DNA of 64,000 nucleotides from Brachyspira hampsonii 30446 (GTDB lineage Bacteria; Spirochaetota; Brachyspiria; Brachyspirales; Brachyspiraceae): NCBI RefSeq assembly GCF_000316195.1, contig NZ_JH994111.1, positions 245,605 to 309,604 of the forward strand, read 5' to 3'. Shown piece by piece: positions 37,047 to 44,550 of this stretch (position 1 is its first letter; each line of letters starts with the position of its first letter). The notes under the pieces were generated by a model. It saw only the letters and a program-made list of their open reading frames with translations, ran no database searches and was not told where the DNA came from. The position numbers and the translations under genes were made by a program.

Positions 37047-37364
37047 TTATAATTTTTCTTTTAGAATACTAACTATTCTATCTTTATCTAATACTTCTCC
37101 ATAAGATATTAGTTCATCATTAACTATAAGAGCGGGTAAAGTCATAACTCCGTAATAAGACATACTTCCTTTACTGTCTGTATATTTTATTGATAAATCC
37201 AAATCCAATTCTAATATAGCCTTCCTCAAATTTCCAAGCATATCTAGAGAGTTTTTATCATCATTTCCTAAAAGAAGTATTTTTTCTATTTCTCTTTCTA
37301 TACCCTCCTCCTCTAGAGGGTCTGGCAAACAGCCTCAGCCGAATTGCATTCTATTTATAGCCAT
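37047..37364 (-). CDS. Thioredoxin-fold selenoprotein (TGA decoded as Sec at codon 10)
   Basis: Read from ATG 37364-37362, with TTGGAGG 6 bp upstream, the frame is MAINRMQFG, TGA at 37337-37335, then GCLPDPLEEEG and on to TAA at 37047, 105 residues. The domain after the TGA keeps the thioredoxin_3 fold landmarks (YYGVMTLPALIVNDELISYGEVLD), but the usual CxxC is replaced by LLGNDDKNS. Only the N-terminal Sec-Gly-Cys remains as a redox or metal-binding motif. A gene model starting downstream at the TTG just past the TGA would have no ribosome site and would lose this motif. A SECIS-type hairpin follows the TGA at the same distance as in the next gene. Confidence 0.8.
37302..37321 (-). promoter_or_regulatory. 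Putative bacterial SECIS hairpin (middle thioredoxin-like gene)
   Basis: Minus strand: ACCCTC pairs with GAGGGT, extended by a U-G pair, leaving the loop AGAGGA. The G at loop position 2 is 22 nt after the TGA, the same spacing as in the other selenoprotein gene. Confidence 0.75.
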
Positions 37365-37449
37365 AATATGCCTCCAAAGTTGGTATATACATATTATAGG
37401 TATATATTAAATAATTGCAAATTTAAAAATACAAAAAATCATATATTTA

Positions 37450-37755
37450 TTACAGTTTATCTTTTAATAATTCAATTATTTCATTTTTATTAAGCACTTT
37501 TCCATAGGACAATACTTTATCATCTAATACAAGGCTGGGTGTGGATATAACCCCATAAGCAGCAATTTTATCTATATCAGTAACATGACCTACTGTCAAA
37601 TCAAGTCCCATATCTTTTAAAGCTTTTAAAGTATTTTCTTCTAATTTTTTACAGTTATTACAGCCTGTGCCTAATATTTTTATTCTAGCATTTTCCTCAG
37701 ATGAAGTTTCACATGAACCTCCGCAGCAGCATTCTGATTTTTTCTTAAAGAACAT
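37450..37755 (-). CDS. Thioredoxin-like redox-active disulfide protein
   Basis: 101 residues of the thioredoxin_3 / redox-active disulfide protein 2 family. CxxC active site in ILGTGCNNCKKLEENT (about residues 29-44) and the cis-Pro segment VISTPSLVLDDKVLSYGKVLN. The N-terminus is unusual: MFFKKKSECCCGGSC holds four cysteines and lines up with the Sec-containing segments of the two downstream paralogues, suggesting a shared metal- or selenol-type N-terminal site. GGAGA ribosome site. It starts 17 bp after the permease. Confidence 0.92.
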   Translation of the reverse strand: MFFKKKSECCCGGSCETSSEENARIKILGTGCNNCKKLEENTLKALKDMGLDLTVGHVTDIDKIAAYGVISTPSLVLDDKVLSYGKVLNKNEIIELLKDKL

Positions 37756-37772
37756 AATCTTCTCCTTTTTTA

Positions 37773-38786
37773 TTATATAAATATAAAATAAAAATTATTA
37801 AATAAATATCCAATAATTATTATGCCGATAGTTACAACTGACACAAAAAATATAAGCAGCGGCATCTTTACAACTTTTTTTATCATGATAATTGAAGGCA
37901 GAGATAAAGCAGTAACAGCCATCATAAATGATAAAACAGTACCAATTCCAGCACCTTTATAAAATAAACTCTCTGCTATAGGTAAAGTTCCGAATATATC
38001 AGCATACATTGGAATACCTACTAAAGTTGCTAAAGGTACGGAATACCAATTATTTTTTCCTAGTATATTATTTACCCAGCTTTCTGGTATTACATTATGA
38101 ATAAAAGCTCCTATTGCCACTCCTATAAAAATATATAAATAAACTTTTTTTATAGTTTCTACAACTTGTTCTTTTGAATATATTAATCTTTCTTTTTTGG
38201 TCATAGTTTGTATTTCTAATTCTGTATTATTTGTTTTTATATTTTTTACAAAATCCTCTAAATATTTTTCCATTTTGAATTTTCCTATTAAAGTTCCGCC
38301 AGCAACAGCAAGTACAAGTCCTACAATAACATAAGCTATAGCAATCTTCATACCGAATATGCTTGATAAAAGTATTATAGAGGCTAAATCTACAAGGGGT
38401 GATGATATTAAAAAAGAAAATGACATTGATATTGGAATTCCAGCTGAAGTAAATCCTATAAAAAGCGGTATTGATGAGCATGAGCAAAATGGAGTAACAG
38501 TTCCAAGTAATGCTGCTAATATATTTGCATATATTCCGTTAAATTTGCTTAATATTTTTTTTGTTCTCTCAGGTGGAAAAAAAGATTGAATATATGATAT
38601 ACAAAATATAAGTACAGATAAAAGTACAAATATTTTTATAACATCATAAAAAAAGAATTGTAATGCTCCTTTCAATGTTTCTGATAAAGTAAAATTATTT
38701 AGTATATTGCCTATCAATGTATTTAGCCATTTCATTGATATTATTTGATCTTGTATAAATATAAATATTGTTTTTATGATTTCCAT
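37773..38786 (-). CDS. ArsP/UPF0718-type permease
   Basis: Inner-membrane permease of the ArsP_1 (DUF318) family, 337 residues with about eight transmembrane helices in two halves. The diagnostic TPFCSCSSIPLFIGFTSAGIPI motif, with a CxC, is in the first half, and the mirrored GIPMYADIFGTLPIAESLFYKGAGIG is in the second. ArsP proteins export trivalent organoarsenicals, and relatives are linked to other metal(loid)s. ATG 38786 with GGAG 8 bp upstream is preferred to the GTG at 38813, which would overlap arsR. The substrate is not certain. Confidence 0.9.
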   Translation of the reverse strand: MEIIKTIFIFIQDQIISMKWLNTLIGNILNNFTLSETLKGALQFFFYDVIKIFVLLSVLIFCISYIQSFFPPERTKKILSKFNGIYANILAALLGTVTPFCSCSSIPLFIGFTSAGIPISMSFSFLISSPLVDLASIILLSSIFGMKIAIAYVIVGLVLAVAGGTLIGKFKMEKYLEDFVKNIKTNNTELEIQTMTKKERLIYSKEQVVETIKKVYLYIFIGVAIGAFIHNVIPESWVNNILGKNNWYSVPLATLVGIPMYADIFGTLPIAESLFYKGAGIGTVLSFMMAVTALSLPSIIMIKKVVKMPLLIFFVSVVTIGIIIIGYLFNNFYFIFI

Positions 38787-38802
38787 TTTTATAACTCCAA
38801 AT

Positions 38803-39126
38803 TTATTTTTCACATTTGCATTTTGCTGTACTCTTAATATTTTTATATGATGATATATTTGTGTAATATCCTATCAATTTTTCTGCTTTTTTTATTCCTT
38901 CTTCATTAAAACTATAATAAGTCCATTTGCCTTCTTTTCTTCCTACAATGATTTTTGAGTCGCAAAGTATTTTCATGTGATGAGATAATGTTGATTGTAC
39001 TATATTTAATTTTTCTAAAAGTTCGCAGGCACATATTTCTCCTTCTTTAATCATTTCTAATATTTTAAGTCTGTTTTCATCGCAGAATGCTTTGAATATA
39101 ATTGCTTCTTCTTTATAATCCCTCAT
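38803..39126 (-). CDS. ArsR-family metal(loid)-responsive repressor
   Basis: 107 residues with the winged-helix landmarks FCDENRLKILEMIKEGEICACELLEKL and QSTLSHHMKIL. The Cys pair in EICACEL is the classical site for As(III)/Sb(III) sensing in ArsR. A second pair, CKC, lies at the extreme C-terminus. First gene of the operon, immediately behind the ATCGAT-bearing promoter, so autoregulation is expected. Confidence 0.92.
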   Translation of the reverse strand: MRDYKEEAIIFKAFCDENRLKILEMIKEGEICACELLEKLNIVQSTLSHHMKILCDSKIIVGRKEGKWTYYSFNEEGIKKAEKLIGYYTNISSYKNIKSTAKCKCEK

Positions 39127-39152
39127 TTTTATAAACTATCCATTAATAATAT

Positions 39153-39204
39153 ATCGATTATTATCGATGTGTGTTATAATAGCATACATATCGATAATTG
39201 TCAA
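39153..39204 (-). promoter_or_regulatory. arsR operon promoter with three ATCGAT sites
   Basis: Minus strand: TTGACA (39204-39199), 17-bp spacer, TATTAT (39181-39176). ATCGAT occurs at 39190-39195 inside the spacer and at 39163-39168 and 39153-39158 just downstream, forming dyads of the kind ArsR proteins bind. Confidence 0.8.
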
Positions 39205-39308
39205 TATGTTTATTATTATTTATTGATATTTATTGAAATAAAAACATATAATGATATAATTTAGTCTTTAATTAATTATTAATATTAAATAATTTGGAGT
39301 TTTATAGT

Positions 39309-40334
39309 ATGCAGGCTAAAAATTTTGGAAGCGGTTATCTTTTGTATGAATTAAAAAACAAAAATGACATGGTATTAAAACTTACAGATATAGGTGCTTC
39401 AATAGTTGGAGTATTTTTTAAAGATAAAAACGGAAATGAAGTACAGGTATCATTCGGAAGCGATGATTATTCATTTTATTTAAAGCCTCATGATTATATA
39501 GGTGCTTCTGTAGGAAGGGTAGCTAACAGAATTATAAATGCAGAGTTTACTCTTGACGGACAAACATATAAATTAGCAAAAAATGATAATAATAAACATC
39601 ATTTACATGGCGGTATAGAAGGCATTTCATTTAAGAAATTTGATTCTAAAGTATTGGGAAGTAATTCTGTATCATTTGCATATTTTTCAAAAAGCACAGA
39701 AGAGGGATATCCTGCTAATGTTAGTATTGAAATAATATACACCTTGACAGATAATAATGAAATATTAATAAATTATTTGGCAAATGTTGATGCTCCTACG
39801 CCTTTAAACTTTACTAATCATGCTTATTGGAATCTTAATGGGGAAGGCACTATATATGAACATGATTTATTTATAGATTCTTTATTTTATTTACCTGTAA
39901 CAGATGAATGCGTTTCTACAGGAGAGATATTAAAAACAGAAAATACTCCTTTTGATTTTACTAAAACAAAAAAAATAGGTGCTGATATAGAAAAAGCAAA
40001 TGGTTATGATAATTGTTTTATATTTAATGAAAAAAATATTTTATCAGATACAAATGACAGCAATAATTTTAATAAATTAAGGGCTTCATGCTATAGTGAA
40101 AAAACAGGAATATGTTTAGAGCTTTATACTACAAAACCAGCTATGCATTTTTATTCCGGCAATATGCTTGATAACAGAGAAGTGAGAAATACAGTTTTGA
40201 ATAAGCATAATGCATTTTGTTTTGAAACTGAGTTTTTACCTGCTGCAGTTAATTTCCCTCATTTTCCTAGCATAATATTTGACTCTAATAAAAATTATAA
40301 TCATAAGACTATATATAAATTATCATTGAAATAA
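39309..40334 (+). CDS. galM: Aldose 1-epimerase (mutarotase)
   Basis: Interconverts alpha and beta anomers of sugars such as galactose and glucose. Catalytic residues fall in the family blocks HHLHGGIEGIS and NFTNHAYWNL (His), and the C-terminal FCFETEFLPAAVNFP carries the Glu. Length 341 aa. ATG 39309 follows TTGGAG by 9 bp; the TTG at 39294 is part of that ribosome site. It has no operonic link to a galactose pathway in this window. Confidence 0.94.
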   Translation: MQAKNFGSGYLLYELKNKNDMVLKLTDIGASIVGVFFKDKNGNEVQVSFGSDDYSFYLKPHDYIGASVGRVANRIINAEFTLDGQTYKLAKNDNNKHHLHGGIEGISFKKFDSKVLGSNSVSFAYFSKSTEEGYPANVSIEIIYTLTDNNEILINYLANVDAPTPLNFTNHAYWNLNGEGTIYEHDLFIDSLFYLPVTDECVSTGEILKTENTPFDFTKTKKIGADIEKANGYDNCFIFNEKNILSDTNDSNNFNKLRASCYSEKTGICLELYTTKPAMHFYSGNMLDNREVRNTVLNKHNAFCFETEFLPAAVNFPHFPSIIFDSNKNYNHKTIYKLSLK

Positions 40335-40380
40335 CTATAAAGAATTATAAAAATTATAGAAAATATTTTTGGAAGGGTGT

Positions 40381-41022
40381 ATGAGTAATAACAATAAAAA
40401 ATCAATTATAATAGAACATTACATTGAAAGGGTAAAAGATTTTAATATACCTGAATATCAGGTTTTAGATTGGGAATCACAAGATGCTCAGGAGGCTAGA
40501 TTTAAGGCTTTGCTTAATCATTTTGATATAAGAAAAGCTATTTTGCTTGATGTAGGCTGCGGGCTTGGACATTTAGCTGAGTATATAGATAAACAGAATA
40601 TTGATACATATTATATTGGAATAGATATAATGCCTGAAATGATTGGAAGAGCTAAGCATAAAAAATTTAAAAATATTAATCCTCAATTTATGACTATAGA
40701 TTTTTTTAAAAGTTCTGACATAGAAGATGATTTTGATTATATATATTCTTCTGGTATATTTAATCTTAATCTCGGAAATAATAAAGAGTTTTTAAAGAAT
40801 GCTGTAAGAGATTTTCTAATTGCTGCTAGAAAAGGAGTATGTTTTAATCTTCTTGATATTTCTTGCAAAGAAAAATACGGAGATAAGTATTATTATTATA
40901 AAAAAGATGAAGTATTTAACATTGTATGTGATATAGTAAAAGATTTGGATTTAAAATGCAAGATAAAAATCTCAGATGAGTATTTATCAAATGATTTTTC
41001 CGTATTTGTAGACATATTATAA
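40381..41022 (+). CDS. Class I SAM-dependent methyltransferase
   Basis: 213 residues with the SAM-binding motif LLDVGCGLGHLAEYI near residues 56-70, the acidic motif YIGIDIMPEMI, and DYIYSSGIFNL as the post-II region. Substrate unknown. GGAAGGG lies directly before ATG 40381. It follows galM by 46 bp and precedes the rubrerythrin gene. Confidence 0.85.
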   Translation: MSNNNKKSIIIEHYIERVKDFNIPEYQVLDWESQDAQEARFKALLNHFDIRKAILLDVGCGLGHLAEYIDKQNIDTYYIGIDIMPEMIGRAKHKKFKNINPQFMTIDFFKSSDIEDDFDYIYSSGIFNLNLGNNKEFLKNAVRDFLIAARKGVCFNLLDISCKEKYGDKYYYYKKDEVFNIVCDIVKDLDLKCKIKISDEYLSNDFSVFVDIL

Positions 41023-41048
41023 TCAATATATTTAATTACGGAGTATTT

Positions 41049-41663
41049 ATGTTACAAAAGTTATTAATTATTTATCTTTTTTTGATTTGCAGTTTTTGTC
41101 TATATTCTCAAACTTCAAAAGAGGCTAATAACACTTTAGAAGCTGTATCTATAGCTTATGAGATTGAAATTAATTCTTCTTTTGCCTATGCTAAATTTTC
41201 TGCAGCTTCAGAAAATAAAGCTATAATTAATTTATTTCAGGCTGTTTCTGATTCAAAATCTTGTCATGCTAATATTTTATATGATGCTGCTATTGAAGAT
41301 AATATAACAGATACTATTTTAAAAGCTCAGATAGGAGATCCTAAAGTTGGAGAAGATATTGAGAATTTGCAATCGGCTGCTTCAATGACTTCTTATGAAT
41401 ATACTAAAATGTATCCTGAATTATTGAAAGTAATAAATAAAGATAATAAAAAAGAAATGGCAGAAAAAATGAACAATATAATAAAAGTAGAGAAAGCACA
41501 TAATTTTTTATTTACACAAGCTATAAATAATATTCAAAATAATAAGCCCTTAGCAGATAAGTATTATTTATGTGAAACTTGCGGTTATATTGAAGCTAAC
41601 TTAGCACCAAATAAATGTCCTATATGCGGTAAACATAAAAATACTTTTAAAGAATATAAATAA
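41049..41663 (+). CDS. Exported rubrerythrin with altered iron ligands
   Basis: 204 residues: a signal peptide (LLIIYLFLICSFCLYSQ), a four-helix ferritin-like domain and a C-terminal rubredoxin (YLCETCGYIEANLAPNKCPICG). Rubrerythrins reduce peroxide in the cytoplasm; an exported one is unusual. Aligned to the canonical family from memory, the first-helix Glu, the His in SCHANIL, one Glu in YEYTKMYP, and Glu and His in KVEKAHNF are kept. The Glu of the first ExxH is Lys here (KSCH), and the first Glu of GExxE is Thr (MTSYE). The diiron site may therefore be changed or mononuclear. The rubredoxin cysteines are intact. Confidence 0.85.
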   Translation: MLQKLLIIYLFLICSFCLYSQTSKEANNTLEAVSIAYEIEINSSFAYAKFSAASENKAIINLFQAVSDSKSCHANILYDAAIEDNITDTILKAQIGDPKVGEDIENLQSAASMTSYEYTKMYPELLKVINKDNKKEMAEKMNNIIKVEKAHNFLFTQAINNIQNNKPLADKYYLCETCGYIEANLAPNKCPICGKHKNTFKEYK

Positions 41664-41671
41664 TTAATCAT

Positions 41672-41716
41672 TAAAAAATAAAGACCGAAATTTTTTATTT
41701 TCAGCCTTTATTTTTG
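41672..41716. terminator. Bidirectional terminator
   Basis: AATAAAG and CGAAA on the left pair with TTTTC and CTTTATT on the right around a T-rich loop, between the convergent rubrerythrin and alcohol dehydrogenase genes. Confidence 0.65.
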
Positions 41717-41725
41717 TTAAGATTT

Positions 41726-42976
41726 TTATTCATTTATAGTACTCATATCTATTACATATCTGAATTTTACTTTTCCGTCTATAACTTTTCTGTATGCTTC
41801 TTTTATAGTTTGAGTATCTGCTTTTATTATTTCCACAGTAGGATAAATATTATTTTCTATAGAATAATTAAGCATTTCTTGAGTTTCTTTTATTCCGCCT
41901 ATTAAAGAGCCGAATAATTTTTTACTGCCATGTTGCCCTATCATAGCAGTAAGAGTAGGCATTTTTGAAGTTCTAGGAAGCCCTAATAAACACATAGTGC
42001 CTCCTCTTTTAAGCATACGCATATACATATTAACATCATAGTATGCTGGTATTGTGCTTATAATATAATTAAGAGTATTATTAACATTTTTTAAGTCATC
42101 AGCATTATTTACATTAACATATTTTACTGCTCCCATATTTAGAGCATCCTCTCTTTTATCTTCTGTTATATCAAAAACTGTAACTTCAGCACCTAGTTTT
42201 ACGGCATATTTTACAGCCATAGAGCCAAGTCCTCCGAATCCTGCAATGCCTATTTTTTCTCCCTTTTTTACATTCATAGCTTTTATAGGTGAATAAGTAG
42301 TAATACCTGCACAAAGAAGAGGGGCAACTTTATCAAGTTCAGCATTATCTGGTATAAGTATTGCGAAGTTTTCAGATACTACTATATTGTCAGAGTATCC
42401 TCCTTGAGTTATCTCATTGCCATGAAATCTATCTCTTGAACCGTAAGTATAAACTGCTCTATTTAAACAATACTGTTCTAAATTATCCAAGCAGCTTTCG
42501 CATTGTCCGCATGAGTTTACCATACAGCCAACGCCAGCAAAGTCGCCAACCTTAAACTTAGTTACTTTACTTCCTACTTGTATAACTCTTCCAGCTATTT
42601 CATGTCCTACTACTAAAGGAGTACTGCTGGATTTTCCTTCAACAACATGTATATCACTATGGCATATTCCAGCATAAAGTATTTCTATTAGCACATCATT
42701 ATCTCCTATAGCATGTCTTGTAAACTCATGATATTTAAAATCCATATTGGCAGAAACCGCAGCAAATCCTCTCGATTTTACCCTTCCATTTGCATTGGTT
42801 TGTATATTAATCGGTGCTTTTTTTAGTTCCTGATTATACATTGCATTTGAAGAATTATTCTGATTTTGTAAAGCATTATTATTTTCTGCATTTATACTTG
42901 TTTGAGCGTTTGATGAATTATTGCATGACAGCACATACAATATTGAGAGTATAGTTATTAATATAGCTTTTTTCAT
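41726..42976 (-). CDS. Zinc alcohol dehydrogenase with lipoprotein signal
   Basis: 416 residues. The enzyme part is a YahK/AdhA-type NADP(H) alcohol or aldehyde dehydrogenase: catalytic zinc ligands in GICHSDIH, VGHEIAG and LLCAGITT, structural zinc cysteines in SCGQCESCLDNLEQYC, and the nucleotide-binding GFGGLGSMAVKYA. Ahead of it lie about 70 extra residues: a signal peptide with lipobox YVLSC (Cys18) and an Asn/Gln-rich linker. As read, it is a membrane-anchored extracytoplasmic enzyme, which is odd for an NADP-dependent protein. It has a MerR-type promoter, as is common for aldehyde-detoxifying dehydrogenases. Confidence 0.9.
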   Translation of the reverse strand: MKKAILITILSILYVLSCNNSSNAQTSINAENNNALQNQNNSSNAMYNQELKKAPINIQTNANGRVKSRGFAAVSANMDFKYHEFTRHAIGDNDVLIEILYAGICHSDIHVVEGKSSSTPLVVGHEIAGRVIQVGSKVTKFKVGDFAGVGCMVNSCGQCESCLDNLEQYCLNRAVYTYGSRDRFHGNEITQGGYSDNIVVSENFAILIPDNAELDKVAPLLCAGITTYSPIKAMNVKKGEKIGIAGFGGLGSMAVKYAVKLGAEVTVFDITEDKREDALNMGAVKYVNVNNADDLKNVNNTLNYIISTIPAYYDVNMYMRMLKRGGTMCLLGLPRTSKMPTLTAMIGQHGSKKLFGSLIGGIKETQEMLNYSIENNIYPTVEIIKADTQTIKEAYRKVIDGKVKFRYVIDMSTINE

Positions 42977-43009
42977 TTTTTCATCTCCTTCATAAATTTG
43001 TATAATTAT

Positions 43010-43040
43010 ATTATATCATTGAAGTAAACTCCAGAGTCAA
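43010..43040 (-). promoter_or_regulatory. MerR-type promoter with 19-bp spacer
   Basis: Minus strand: TTGACT (43040-43035), a 19-bp spacer and TATAAT (43015-43010). The spacer holds the near-dyad TGGAGT-TT-ACTTCA (one mismatch). An overlong spacer with a dyad between -35 and -10 is the mark of MerR-family activation, and CTGGAGT resembles NmlR/AdhR sites. No MerR gene lies in the window. Confidence 0.7.
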
Positions 43041-43082
43041 GCAATTTTTTAATTTATTCATATATTAAATTTTATTCTAAAT

Positions 43083-43400
43083 GCCCGCCCATTTTGTTTT
43101 ATGGCTTTATTTGTTATTATTGTTCCATTATTCTTTTTAGTTTTTACTGTTACTATAACACCCACCCTAGATTTATTTAAATTTATAATCTTCACAACGC
43201 ACGCAGTATAAAACTAAAAATATAAATTAATTATGAATTCTAATTTTAATGAAAAATAAAATTTCATTAATCGTGCGTGTAGTGAGTTTTTATATTTAAT
43301 AATCGCTTGGGTGGGTACTTTAGTTTCTAATTGAGGCATAAATATAATAAAAATTATAATTTCAAAATAAAGTTATAAAAAATAAAGGGCGGGGTGTGTA
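43083..43400. repeat. Nested-palindrome repeat, copy B
   Basis: GCCCGCCC at 43083, CCCACCC at 43161, AACGCACGCAG at 43196, mirrored CGTGCGTG at 43272, TTGGGTGGG at 43308 and GGGCGGGG at 43387. It is highly similar to copy C on the other side of hicBA. No coding content. Confidence 0.88.
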
Positions 43401-43542
43401 AATAAAATTTTAAAATATAAAAAATTATTTATGCTATAATTTATAAAATAGTAGTATTCATTATAATTGAGCTTTAAATGTTAATATTTAATAATTTTTT
43501 AAAAAGAATGAAACTAAATCTAAATTAGAAAAATTTTGATTG

Positions 43543-43632
43543 AAATATTATAAAAAAGTTTTGGAATTATATCCTAATAATAATGCTGTTATAGAAAATA
43601 TAAAGAAAATTGAAGATAAATATATTTTTTAA
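43543..43632 (+). pseudogene. TPR gene fragment
   Basis: The frame KYYKKVLELYPNNNAVIENIKKIEDKYIF ends at TAA 43630-43632 and reads like the last repeat of a tetratricopeptide protein. A stop at 43537-43539 precedes it, and there is no start codon or ribosome site. It is probably the decayed 3' end of a lost gene. Confidence 0.45.
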
Positions 43633-43684
43633 TATATTGTTTTTTTTATTGATATTAAATATAATTATTTCAGAGGTATCTATT

Positions 43685-43885
43685 ATGGTTTTTAAAGTTA
43701 TTGTGCATCAAGATGAAGATGGTTTTTGGGCAGAAGTTCCATCTATAAAAGGGTGTTTTACTCAAGCTGATACTATGGAAGAATTAGAATTCAATATTAA
43801 AGAAGCTATTGAAGGATGTCTTTCAGTTGATATTGAAGAATATAATAAAGATAATATTATAAAAACTATTGATGTAGTATTATGA
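43685..43885 (+). CDS. hicB: HicB-family antitoxin
   Basis: 66 residues with the partly degraded RNase H fold typical of HicB: VFKVIVHQDEDGFWAEVPSIKGCFTQADTMEELEFNIKEAIEGCL. It lacks the C-terminal DNA-binding extension that longer HicB proteins have. ATG 43685 has AGAGGT upstream; an in-frame upstream start would add a hydrophobic run without a ribosome site. It overlaps hicA by 4 bp (ATGA), so the pair is translationally coupled. Both flanks carry the nested-palindrome repeat. Confidence 0.9.
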   Translation: MVFKVIVHQDEDGFWAEVPSIKGCFTQADTMEELEFNIKEAIEGCLSVDIEEYNKDNIIKTIDVVL

Positions 43886-44088
43886 AAACCATAAGCGGTA
43901 AAAAATTTTGTAAATTACTAGAAAGTCATGGTTGGGTTCTTGCTAGAATAAATGGAAGTCATTATATTTATGTAAAGTCTGGTAGTGATTTAAGAATATC
44001 TGCACCAGTGCATAAAAATGATGATCTAAAGATAGGACTTTTGAAAAAATTATTAAAGATTACTAATATATCGGAAGATGAATTATAA
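43882..44088 (+). CDS. hicA: HicA-family mRNA interferase toxin
   Basis: 68-residue double-stranded-RNA-binding-fold toxin: SGKKFCKLLESHGWVLARINGSHYIY, with the catalytic His in GSHYIY. Usual partner of HicB. The order antitoxin-toxin is the reverse of the E. coli hicAB order but common elsewhere. Confidence 0.9.
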   Translation: MKTISGKKFCKLLESHGWVLARINGSHYIYVKSGSDLRISAPVHKNDDLKIGLLKKLLKITNISEDEL

Positions 44089-44103
44089 TAATTTTATACT
44101 ATA

Positions 44104-44420
44104 GCCAGCCCATTTTGTTTTATGGCTTTCTTTGTTATTATTGTTCTATTATTTTTTTAGTTTTTACTGTTACTATAACACCCACCATAGATTTATTAAG
44201 ATTTTGAGTTTCTACACCGCACGCAGAGTAGTATTATAAATATAAATTGTATTTGAATGCTAATTTTAATTATATATAAAATTTTATTAACCGTGCGTAG
44301 AGCGTGTTTTTAAACTTAATAATAGCTTGGGCGGGTACTATAATTTCTTGTTTGGCTATAAATATAATCAAAGTTAGAATTTAAAAATAAAGCTATATAA
44401 ACAAAAGGGCGGGGTGTGTA
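44104..44420. repeat. Nested-palindrome repeat, copy C
   Basis: GCCAGCCC at 44104 (one mismatch to the consensus box), CCCACC at 44181, CGCACGCAG at 44218, mirrored CGTGCGT at 44292, TTGGGCGGG at 44328 and GGGCGGGG at 44407. Very similar to copy B, so recombination between B and C could delete hicBA. Confidence 0.88.
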
Positions 44421-44445
44421 ATAAAATTTAAAATAATATTATCAC

Positions 44446-44474
44446 TTGAAAAATATAGAGTTTTGCAATATAAT
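44446..44474 (+). promoter_or_regulatory. leuS promoter
   Basis: TTGAAA (44446-44451), 17-bp spacer and TATAAT (44469-44474), about 75 bp before the leuS start. I see no T-box: the leader is too short and has no hairpin-terminator. Confidence 0.75.
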
Positions 44475-44550
44475 TTTTGCCATAATAATATGTAAACAAT
44501 TTTATTAAATTAATAAAAACTAAATAGTATCAAACTACGGAGTGTTAATC

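Noticed and set aside
36916-37337. Treating the in-frame TGA codons as ordinary nonsense mutations
   Set aside because: Both genes have intact ribosome sites, intact downstream domains, Cys/Gly context and SECIS-type hairpins at the same distance.
38787-38813. GTG start of the ArsP-type permease overlapping arsR
   Set aside because: The ATG at 38786 has GGAG at proper spacing; the GTG has no ribosome site.
43083-44420. Repeats as a CRISPR array
   Set aside because: The units are ~320-bp palindromes separated by genes, with no short regular repeats or spacers and no cas genes.
44421-44550. T-box or leucine attenuator before leuS
   Set aside because: The leader after the TATAAT is only about 70 nt, with no specifier hairpin, T-box sequence or terminator.
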